Shown here one piece after another: positions 17,447 through 24,174 of a DNA stretch of 64,000 nt. Source of the stretch: an uncultured Pedobacter sp. (GTDB lineage: Bacteria > Bacteroidota > Bacteroidia > Sphingobacteriales > Sphingobacteriaceae); contig CALLKE010000028.1 in assembly GCA_938008555.1 (NCBI GenBank), positions 1 to 64,000 of the forward strand, read 5' to 3'. The notes under the pieces were generated by a model that saw only the letters and a program-made list of their open reading frames with translations, was not told where the DNA came from and ran no database searches. Within the stretch, counting starts at the first letter, position 1, and each line of letters opens with the position of its first letter. The translations under genes were made by a program, and so were the position numbers.

Positions 17447-18340
17447 TTGGACTGGCAGACGAATATCCGAGGCTTTAAATCCTACCTACAATTGGAGCGT
17501 AATGTTGCAAAAAATACACTTGAGGCCTATATACGCGATGTTGAAAAGCTGGCTCAATATTTTAAAATAACAGGCAAAAGTGTTGATACTATTTCGGTAG
17601 ATGACCTAAGAGATTTTTTGGTTTGGCTCCACGAATTGGGAATATTAGCTCCCAGTCAAGCCCGTATTTTGTCAGGATTAAAAGCTTTTTTCATGTATCT
17701 AGTACTCGAAGACGTGATTAAGAATAACCCTGCGGCTCTTTTATCAAGTCCACGAATCGCCAGAAAATTACCCGACACCCTCAGCATCATAGAAATCAAT
17801 AAACTAATAGATGCGATCGATCTTTCGAAAGCCGAAGGAATGCGTAATAAAGCTATCATCGAAGTATTGTATGGCTGTGGATTACGAGTTTCGGAATTAA
17901 CGACACTACGACTCTCCAATCTTTTTCTAGATATCGAGTTTATAAAAATACTTGGAAAGGGAAATAAAGAACGCCTCGTTCCAATTGGCTCCGAAGCAAG
18001 TAAATTTTTACAGATCTACTTGAAAGAATTACGCCCCCAAATCACAATAAAACCGGGAAAAGAAGATTTTGTATTTCTCAACAATCGTGGTAATCCTATT
18101 TCGAGGGTAATGATTTTTATTATTATCAAACAATTGGCAGAAATAATAGGTCTGAAGAAAAATATTAGTCCACACACTTTCCGACACTCTTTTGCTACTC
18201 ACTTGATTGAGGGGGGAGCTGATTTAAGAGCTGTACAAGAAATGTTAGGGCACGAGAGCATCACTACCACAGAAATTTACACCCATATCGATCGTGATTA
18301 TCTGCGTGGCACGATCGTTCAATTTCACCCAAGGAGTTAA
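17447..18340 (+). CDS. xerD: tyrosine site-specific recombinase XerD
   Basis: Chromosome dimer resolution recombinase that works with XerC at dif. The 297 residues have the N-terminal SAM-like core-binding domain (about 5-85) and the catalytic domain with all active-site residues: Arg in YGCGLRVSEL, Lys in LGKGNKERLVP, His and Arg in HTFRHSFATHL, His in LGHESI and the nucleophile Tyr in EIYTH. The start appears to be TTG at 17447; there is no in-frame ATG between it and the upstream stop at 17408. It diverges from aroQ with only 20 bases between start codons. Nothing suggests a phage integrase. Confidence 0.92.
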   Translation: MDWQTNIRGFKSYLQLERNVAKNTLEAYIRDVEKLAQYFKITGKSVDTISVDDLRDFLVWLHELGILAPSQARILSGLKAFFMYLVLEDVIKNNPAALLSSPRIARKLPDTLSIIEINKLIDAIDLSKAEGMRNKAIIEVLYGCGLRVSELTTLRLSNLFLDIEFIKILGKGNKERLVPIGSEASKFLQIYLKELRPQITIKPGKEDFVFLNNRGNPISRVMIFIIIKQLAEIIGLKKNISPHTFRHSFATHLIEGGADLRAVQEMLGHESITTTEIYTHIDRDYLRGTIVQFHPRS

Positions 18341-19078
18341 GATAAAGTACCTGTTAGTACAAGACCTGATTAAGTGATCCGAATCACTTAATTGATTGAT
18401 TCGGATCACTCTATTGATATGCCCCCGCCCATACGACCGAAGATTGTAAGCCTCTCTAACATAAAACTCCAATCTATCATAAAAAATATTCGCCTGATAA
18501 GTCTTTGAAGAAGTCTTTGGCAAAGTAATAATAGGGTAACCCAACTGAACAAGCCATACCAGGATCTGAGTAATTACGGTATCATACTCTTTATGTGGAT
18601 TCATCATCCCATATTTAAGCTTCTCTATGATAAGCTTTTTCTCAGTGGAGGCTATCTCAGAATGAGTCACCAAATCTATTAAATTTGACAAGTTGACAGA
18701 AAGACGATTTATCCAGTCTCGATCCATAAAAGCTATTTGACGCCTCTCCTCATTTGTGCAATATCCATTTGCATTAATAACTCGATCTGGAACATCTATT
18801 GTCCTATTGGTAGGATAATTAATAAAGTCTTGATCATAAGCTTCGTTTACGGCTACATGGATTAACTCATGCACGAGATTACCTAAATTTCCTTCCTGAT
18901 ATCTAATTTCGTACGTTCGTCCTCCTAAATAACGACACACCGCAGATCCACTCGTTGAAACGTACTCCCATTTTGTCACCATATGAACCATTTGTTTAAG
19001 CTGTTCCAACACCGGCTTTAATGGATTATTTGGATTAATAAAGGTTGACAACTGTTTCAACTTTTGCAATTCTTTCAT
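18245..19078 (-). CDS. orphan HExxH putative metallohydrolase
   Basis: A 277-residue protein I do not recognise. HELIH at about residues 89-93 is a zincin motif; LEFYVREAY near residue 205 could supply a third ligand. There is no signal peptide or membrane helix, so it is predicted cytoplasmic or exported by another route. The last 32 codons overlap the 3' end of xerD on the other strand, and a 14-bp inverted repeat (18373-18410) lies inside the coding sequence. The length of the true C-terminus is therefore uncertain. It is flanked by intergenic space upstream (81 bases). Confidence 0.6.
   Translation of the reverse strand: MKELQKLKQLSTFINPNNPLKPVLEQLKQMVHMVTKWEYVSTSGSAVCRYLGGRTYEIRYQEGNLGNLVHELIHVAVNEAYDQDFINYPTNRTIDVPDRVINANGYCTNEERRQIAFMDRDWINRLSVNLSNLIDLVTHSEIASTEKKLIIEKLKYGMMNPHKEYDTVITQILVWLVQLGYPIITLPKTSSKTYQANIFYDRLEFYVREAYNLRSYGRGHINRVIRINQLSDSDHLIRSCTNRYFILTPWVKLNDRATQIITIDMGVNFCGSDALVP
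18373..18410. repeat. perfect 14-bp inverted repeat after xerD
   Basis: AGTGATCCGAATCA (18373-18386) and its exact reverse complement (18397-18410) around a 10-base spacer, 32 bases after the xerD stop and within the coding sequence of the HExxH gene. There is no T-run on either side, so it is a poor intrinsic terminator. A protein-binding site or a recombination site is possible. Confidence 0.6.
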
Positions 19079-19159
19079 TTTTTCTTAATTCGCAATATTT
19101 ATAAACTAAAAGAAAAATAATTATCACAATAATACTAACATATTTAACATAAAATCAAC

Positions 19160-20203
19160 TCAATAGAGTCCAGACAAAAAGCACATCGTATCCACGCCAT
19201 CAGCATAATCCCACAATTTAGGCTTCTGGCTATCTCCAAAATGAACTTGCTGCGTATTCAATTTCATAGGAATAGAGGTCACAATACACTGAATTTGATC
19301 ACTATGTGGTTCTAATTTTTTCTCAAGAGCTTGCACATTCGTGTATTCTTCATAGTAAAGTGTAGCCAAAGGTGATTGAAAAGATTCACTAGGCTTCAGT
19401 AAGAGAAATCCATTATCAAGATGTTTATCACCATTAACTAAGAAAATAGATTTATTATAATCATAGTTATTGGTGTATTTACTCTGATCAATCACCCATT
19501 TAAATTGTTCAATTGCTTCAAAAAACAGTTTAAAATCGTATCCGGTCGGAACATATAATTTAGACACACTACGGCATCCCAAACCAAAATAATCGAAAAT
19601 ATCGTGTCCAATCTGCATTAAATCAGCCGCAGTTTCATCACCAGTGAACACGGCAATGCTATTTCTATTTTTGCGAATGATATGTGGAACATTTTTAAAA
19701 TAGTATTCAAAGTACCTAGATGTATTATTACTTCCAGTCGCAATGACGGCATCAAATTCTTTCAGACGATCGATGTACTCAACCTGTTCTTTGAAAGCGG
19801 GCTCTATTTCGATTAGTTTTTGAAAAATATATGGAATCAGTTGTTGATCCTGAGACGACATTTTTATGAGTGCCCTGTGCCCAGAAACCAGAACGCATAA
19901 AATGTCATGAAAGCCAACAATTGGAATATTACCAGCCAGAATTAGCCCTATTTTTTTTGCCTCCTGAGTGCTCGCAGTCTTTCCTTTCTGTAAAGAAAGC
20001 CAATGGGTTAAATCTTCCCAACTCAACATGTCAACTATCGAGGAAATAGCCTGACGAACATTCTTGGAAATAAACCAACCATTATATTGATGAGCCGACT
20101 CAATCAACTGGCTCAGCTGCTCATCAGGTTCTCGTAATTGTCTACCTAGTTTAACAAGTGCATCAACTAGTCTGTCTGTGCTCAAAATCCTGCCCATCTT
20201 CAT
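19160..20203 (-). CDS. acyl-CoA reductase, LuxC-like
   Basis: A 347-residue member of the LuxC/aldehyde dehydrogenase-like acyl-CoA reductase family. GLILAGNIPIVGFHD near residue 88 and VIATGSNNTSRYFEYYF near 155 are nucleotide-binding stretches; GLGCRSVSKLYVP near 208 contains the catalytic Cys of the family. It probably makes an aldehyde or uses an acyl thioester; the physiological substrate in non-luminous Bacteroidota is unknown. It is divergent from a dicluster ferredoxin, a pairing I associate with this phylum, with face-to-face -7 boxes between them. Confidence 0.82.
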   Translation of the reverse strand: MKMGRILSTDRLVDALVKLGRQLREPDEQLSQLIESAHQYNGWFISKNVRQAISSIVDMLSWEDLTHWLSLQKGKTASTQEAKKIGLILAGNIPIVGFHDILCVLVSGHRALIKMSSQDQQLIPYIFQKLIEIEPAFKEQVEYIDRLKEFDAVIATGSNNTSRYFEYYFKNVPHIIRKNRNSIAVFTGDETAADLMQIGHDIFDYFGLGCRSVSKLYVPTGYDFKLFFEAIEQFKWVIDQSKYTNNYDYNKSIFLVNGDKHLDNGFLLLKPSESFQSPLATLYYEEYTNVQALEKKLEPHSDQIQCIVTSIPMKLNTQQVHFGDSQKPKLWDYADGVDTMCFLSGLY

Positions 20204-20222
20204 TTAAATCTTTCGAATATCT

Positions 20223-20230
20223 TATATTTG
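20223..20230 (+). promoter_or_regulatory. promoter -7 box (TATATTTG) for the ferredoxin gene
   Basis: Exact TAnnTTTG 78 bases upstream of the ferredoxin ATG at 20309, 11 bases from an opposing box at 20242-20249. Confidence 0.5.
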
Positions 20231-20241
20231 TATTGTTTTTA

Positions 20242-20249
20242 CAAAGATA
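20242..20249 (-). promoter_or_regulatory. promoter -7 box (TATCTTTG) for the acyl-CoA reductase gene
   Basis: Minus-strand match to TAnnTTTG 38 bases upstream of the ATG at 20203. The plus and minus boxes face away from overlapping promoter DNA. Confidence 0.5.
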
Positions 20250-20308
20250 GCATTTAACCCATCCTAAAAACGTTACAGGTTTTAGGAGTAGATTTTCAAT
20301 AAATAATC

Positions 20309-20659
20309 ATGGCAATTAAAATCACAGACGAATGTATTAACTGTGGGGCTTGCGAGCCCGAGTGCCCCAATAATGCCATTTACGATGCTGGTGCAGCATG
20401 GAGATTTTCTGATGGAACCTCTTTGCGGGGTGTAATTGATTTTGGTCATGGTCAAACACGTGATACTGAAGAAGCCCAACCAGCTATATCGGACGAGTAT
20501 TACTACATCGTTCCTGATAAATGTACTGAGTGTGTGGGATTTCATGACGAGCCACAGTGTGCAGCCGTTTGCCCAGTTGACTGTTGTGTTGATGATGAAG
20601 ATATACGCGAAACAGAAGAAGAACTTTTAGCTAAAAAGGCTTGGCTACATCTCGAATAA
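20309..20659 (+). CDS. 4Fe-4S dicluster ferredoxin
   Basis: Small electron carrier of 116 residues. The first cluster motif is CINCGACEPECP (residues 9-20). The second is CTECVGFHDEPQCAAVCP, with an extended loop between the second and third Cys, as in YfhL and Azotobacter-type ferredoxins. The long acidic insertion between the two motifs (about 25-65) is typical of the Bacteroidota version. Divergent from the LuxC-like reductase, so it may donate electrons in the same pathway; that link is inferred. Confidence 0.93.
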   Translation: MAIKITDECINCGACEPECPNNAIYDAGAAWRFSDGTSLRGVIDFGHGQTRDTEEAQPAISDEYYYIVPDKCTECVGFHDEPQCAAVCPVDCCVDDEDIRETEEELLAKKAWLHLE

Positions 20660-20665
20660 GCTAAT

Positions 20666-21172
20666 TCAATGCTTATCAGACTTTTCATCCTTATTAGGAA
20701 TAATTAGCACCGGGCACCTTGCTTTTCTGACAACACCTTCTGCCACACTTCCCGAAATAAAATGATCAAAGCCTACTCGGCCATGTGTGCCGAGTATAAT
20801 TAAGTCAGCTTGAAACTCCTCAGCAGTAGCTAGGATCTCATCTTTAGGCTTCCCAACTTTTGCATAAATATGCAAGGGTATTTCTTTCCCCCACGTTTTT
20901 TGTATATGCTTAAATAATTCTTTGCTAGAATCCTCTTGAGCTTGCATCACCTCCATAATCATCGTTGAGGGTTCATTTGATAAAGGATCAATAGTAAAAG
21001 GTGCTGCCATTGGCAATTCATTGATATGCACTACACCTATTTCTGAGTTCATTTTTTTGGCTATAAAAACTCCATAATCAATAATATGATCCGAGTATGG
21101 GCTACCATCAACCGCTATCAGAATCTTATGAATATTCTTGGTCATTTTTGTTTTCATCGGTTTATCAAGCAT
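20666..21172 (-). CDS. universal stress protein, UspA family
   Basis: Single-domain Usp of 168 residues. IHKILIAVDGSPYSDHIIDYG begins the Rossmann-like fold, and GTHGRVGFDHFISGS holds the G2xG9xGS ATP-binding signature, so it should bind ATP. ATGs at 21172, 21157 and 21145 are all possible; the conserved fold starts just after the last. It converges on the ferredoxin gene (six bases between stops) and diverges from the NlpC gene. Confidence 0.92.
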   Translation of the reverse strand: MLDKPMKTKMTKNIHKILIAVDGSPYSDHIIDYGVFIAKKMNSEIGVVHINELPMAAPFTIDPLSNEPSTMIMEVMQAQEDSSKELFKHIQKTWGKEIPLHIYAKVGKPKDEILATAEEFQADLIILGTHGRVGFDHFISGSVAEGVVRKARCPVLIIPNKDEKSDKH

Positions 21173-21219
21173 TTAAAAGCGTGTCACATATTTGGTCTAA
21201 AAATGCTTTATTTGTGCTT

Positions 21220-22014
21220 ATGAATCAAGTACTTGGACTAATTAATTTATCACTTGTTCCTCTGAGAGCAAAAGCCTCTGATGCAAGTGAGATGACATCC
21301 CAATTACTCTTCGGAGACTGTCTTGAAATTTTGGACAAAACAGATAAATGGGCTTATGTTCGAACATTTTTTGATGCTTATGAAGGCTGGATCGACTATA
21401 AACAATTCATTCAAATTGATGCAGATACATTTACTAAATTCAATAGCTCCAAATCCGTTTTAGGGCTTTCAATACAACATCCAATAATCAATCTAAGTAC
21501 CAGGGAAACGATATACCTAGTTGCTGGTTCGAGTTTGCCAGATATAAGGGAAGGGGAGTTTCAAATAAATGATACTCGTTATCAACTACAATCTTCAATA
21601 ATCAGCCCTAATCCGCAAAAATTTGCTTCAGAAATAATAGCTACTGCCAAGTTTTATTTAAACTCGCCTTATCTATGGGGAGGTCGTTCTCCTTTTGGAA
21701 TCGACTGTTCTGGATTTTCACAGCTTGTTTTTAAACAATTTGGGTTTCGGCTGAAACGTGACACCTATCTTCAAGCAGAGCAAGGTGTTTCAATTAATTT
21801 TTTGGAAGAAGCAAAAGCTGGAGACCTTGTATTTTTTGATAACGAGCATGGACGTATTAATCATGTCGGTATCATGATGAATAGTGCTCAAATCATACAT
21901 GCATCTGGTAAAGTGAGAATTGATTCGATTGATAGCCAAGGCATATTTAATGAAGAGTTAAAGCGTCATACACACAAACTGCGTATTATAAAAAGAATGC
22001 TAGACAGCGAATGA
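21220..22014 (+). CDS. NlpC/P60 family cell-wall hydrolase
   Basis: Predicted gamma-D-glutamyl-diaminopimelate endopeptidase of 264 residues. I chose ATG at 21220 because the family begins LxLIPVRAxxSDxSE, seen here as LSLVPLRAKASDASE; upstream in-frame codons would run into the divergent uspA gene. An N-terminal SH3b-like domain (about 10-70) and a second SH3-like part (about 75-135) precede the NlpC/P60 domain, with catalytic Cys in GIDCSGF, His in HVGIM and a third His in IIHASG. No classical signal peptide is visible, which is usual for this Bacteroidota form. Confidence 0.9.
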   Translation: MNQVLGLINLSLVPLRAKASDASEMTSQLLFGDCLEILDKTDKWAYVRTFFDAYEGWIDYKQFIQIDADTFTKFNSSKSVLGLSIQHPIINLSTRETIYLVAGSSLPDIREGEFQINDTRYQLQSSIISPNPQKFASEIIATAKFYLNSPYLWGGRSPFGIDCSGFSQLVFKQFGFRLKRDTYLQAEQGVSINFLEEAKAGDLVFFDNEHGRINHVGIMMNSAQIIHASGKVRIDSIDSQGIFNEELKRHTHKLRIIKRMLDSE

Positions 22015-22040
22015 GAAAGGTATTTCTTACTGAAGATTCC

Positions 22041-22976
22041 TTAATCATTAATCTTAACCTCCCAAATCATCACTAATTTATCATCACCGGCAGAAATAAG
22101 ATTAGATGTGGCGGGGTCCCAGCAGATTTTATTAATGGATAAACGATGACTTTCATATCCTTTCTCTACACTGATGATCTTTTTTAGATTAAGATGAGCA
22201 TCCCATATTTTGATACTTTTATCTCTGCTAGCCGTAGCGAAATAAGGTTTATCAGGATGAAAGGCAATGCCATAAAGTGCAAAAAGATGAGCGTTTACAC
22301 TCTTTTTGAGGGAAAAATCTACCATGTCCCACATTCTTAGTGTTGCATCCCGCCCCCCAGATAGTAAATACTTCCCATCTGGCGAAAACTGCAACGAGGA
22401 TACCGGTAATGTATGCCCATCAAGTACATGTAATAACCTATAATCTGATAAACTATAGATCCGAATCAGCTTATCTTTTCCTCCAAAAGCAATTTTATTC
22501 TCAGTTGAATCAATAGCCATTGCTCGGATGCTGTCTGCAGAAACTTTAAAATGATACAATAATGGATATACATTTGTCTCACGACCATCTTGATTTAAAC
22601 TCCAGACAGAAACAGTCCCATCTTCGGAGCAAACGACTAGTTCATTTCTAGAGGAGACTGATTTTATATCAAAAATGGGCAGTTTATGTTGTTGCAGCGA
22701 GGCTGTAATTTTTTGTTGCTCAAAATCGAAAATAGTTACCTGCCCACTACGGTCACCTGCGATCAAAACAGGAGCTAAAACTGGTGCATGCAACGCATAA
22801 ACTGACGATCGAACAGGGAACATTATTTTGATAAATGATTGATCCACCAAACTCCATTCCACAACTCCTCTACCATTTCCGGCACTAAATAATATGCCGG
22901 GCTTTTGTGAACATTCGATCGTATAAATGGGGTTTTGATGCCCCGATAATGTGGCAATATGTTGTACTTGAATCAT
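22041..22976 (-). CDS. WD40 repeat beta-propeller protein
   Basis: A 311-residue protein made of about seven WD40 repeats of 40-44 residues, enough for one closed propeller. Repeats end in patterns such as VRSVWSL, LRMWDM, IKIWDA and VMIWEV, preceded by GH and SPD turns (SPDGKYLLSGGRD). ATG at 22976 is preferred over a TTG ten codons earlier. No signal peptide; a cytoplasmic scaffold is likely, but the partner is unknown. It is 25 bases downstream of hisA? No overlap is seen: hisA ends at 23032 and this gene starts 55 bases later on the same strand. Confidence 0.85.
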   Translation of the reverse strand: MIQVQHIATLSGHQNPIYTIECSQKPGILFSAGNGRGVVEWSLVDQSFIKIMFPVRSSVYALHAPVLAPVLIAGDRSGQVTIFDFEQQKITASLQQHKLPIFDIKSVSSRNELVVCSEDGTVSVWSLNQDGRETNVYPLLYHFKVSADSIRAMAIDSTENKIAFGGKDKLIRIYSLSDYRLLHVLDGHTLPVSSLQFSPDGKYLLSGGRDATLRMWDMVDFSLKKSVNAHLFALYGIAFHPDKPYFATASRDKSIKIWDAHLNLKKIISVEKGYESHRLSINKICWDPATSNLISAGDDKLVMIWEVKIND

Positions 22977-23031
22977 TCTGCTACTCTCCCACAGTACCCT
23001 TGACAATTTGTTTGAATTTGAAGACTAACAT

Positions 23032-23781
23032 TTAAAAGCTGATCAGTGCTTTTAGGTTCCAATCTTTAATCTGATCAATGGCAATTCGTTCTTCATAAAT
23101 CGCTTTTCCGACCACACACGACTCTACTTTTATTTTTTGCAAAGCCTCAATATCAGCCATCGAACTGATGCCCCCTGAAGCAATGAGTTTAATAAATGGA
23201 GAATGATTGAGTAACCTTTTATAAAGATCAACCCCCGCCCCACCTAACCTACCATCCTTATCAATATCAGTGCATAAAAAACGAAAAAAACCTAATGTTA
23301 AACACTTATCCACATATTCTCTAAGTTTAGTCGGCGAGCTTTCCATCCAACCAGAGTATTTGATTACTTCATCCAGCACATCAATTGCAATAACCACTTG
23401 ATCAGAACATTGCTCTTTTCCACAAATCTCTTTACTTAAATCAAGAAGAAAATTAGGGTCTGTGATTGCTTGAGTCCCTACGATAACTCGATGAATACCT
23501 GAATCGATTAGTTCTTTTACTTTATCAATACTACGCACTCCCCCTCCATATTGTACTTTCATTTCCGTTTTCCGGATGATGTCGAATACATACTTTTGAT
23601 TACTAAAATCACCTTTTGCACCATTTAGGTCGATGATATGAATAAACTCAGTACCCTTATGTTGATACTTCTCAATCATTTCTTCAAGACTTACATCGTA
23701 AAAAGTTGCTTGCTCATAGTCTCCTTTGCGTAAACGAACCACTTTCCCATTAAGAATATCAATAGCTGGTATGATGTACAT
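23032..23781 (-). CDS. hisA: phosphoribosylformimino-5-aminoimidazole carboxamide ribotide isomerase
   Basis: Amadori-type isomerase of histidine biosynthesis, ProFAR to PRFAR. The 249-residue TIM barrel has the first catalytic Asp in IIPAIDI (residue 8), IHIIDLNGAKG, YGGGVRS, VVIAIDV, the second catalytic region CTDIDKDG near 169, and IASGGISS. Full length. No other his gene is nearby, so the pathway is not clustered here, or this copy is a remnant of a split operon. Next gene upstream is tRNA-His on the other strand, a coincidence of theme only. Confidence 0.93.
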   Translation of the reverse strand: MYIIPAIDILNGKVVRLRKGDYEQATFYDVSLEEMIEKYQHKGTEFIHIIDLNGAKGDFSNQKYVFDIIRKTEMKVQYGGGVRSIDKVKELIDSGIHRVIVGTQAITDPNFLLDLSKEICGKEQCSDQVVIAIDVLDEVIKYSGWMESSPTKLREYVDKCLTLGFFRFLCTDIDKDGRLGGAGVDLYKRLLNHSPFIKLIASGGISSMADIEALQKIKVESCVVGKAIYEERIAIDQIKDWNLKALISF

Positions 23782-24007
23782 AGTTTTATCTTTTTATTGA
23801 GCGAAATTGATTAATAATTATTGCCTCACTAACCTCAGATTTTCGAAATGAAATTGTGTACTCCACAAAAACTATCAAATAAGCATCTGATTCTATACTT
23901 CGTTGAGGCTGCTGTAAATTTAAAATTAAATTCTACAAAGTAGGAATGAGCAAAACAAAAGCATATTCCATCTTGGCTGAAATTAATCAAGTCGATTACA
24001 ATTTTAT

Positions 24008-24038
24008 TTTGGAAATGTTATTGAAATAATTACTTTTG
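24008..24038 (+). promoter_or_regulatory. promoter of tRNA-His
   Basis: A -33 TTTG at 24008-24011, a 19-base spacer and a -7 TACTTTTG at 24031-24038: the full Bacteroidota consensus, ending 14 bases before the mature tRNA. Best promoter in the window. Confidence 0.8.
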
Positions 24039-24052
24039 TGGCCCAACACACG

Positions 24053-24126
24053 GTGGTTGTAGCTCAGTTGGTTAGAGCATCGGTTTGTGGTACCGAGGGT
24101 CGTGGGTTCGAGCCCCATCATCCACC
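24053..24126 (+). tRNA. tRNA-His (GTG)
   Basis: Cloverleaf is complete. Acceptor 24053-24059 with 24119-24125; D stem GCTC/GAGC; anticodon stem TCGGT/ACCGA around TTGTGGT with GTG at 24087-24089; T arm GTGGG-TTCGAGC-CCCAT. G at 24052 can serve as the His-specific G-1 opposite C at 24126. The fifth acceptor pair is T57-T121, a mismatch. CCA does not appear to be encoded in register. Confidence 0.95.
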
Positions 24127-24130
24127 CAAT

Positions 24131-24174
24131 GCAAAAAGAAAAAGCAGATTAAATAATCTGCTTTTTCTTTTTGC
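24131..24174. terminator. bidirectional terminator between tRNA-His and the PorE-like gene
   Basis: A perfect 20-bp stem (24131-24150 with 24155-24174) closes a 4-base AAAT loop and is followed by T-rich sequence on both strands. Its last base is the first base of the stop codon of the minus-strand gene, so both transcription units share it. Confidence 0.9.

Noticed and set aside
17447..18340. xerD as a phage or island integrase
   Set aside because: Sequence fits chromosomal XerD, neighbours are housekeeping genes, and no attachment-site duplication or tRNA end is adjacent.
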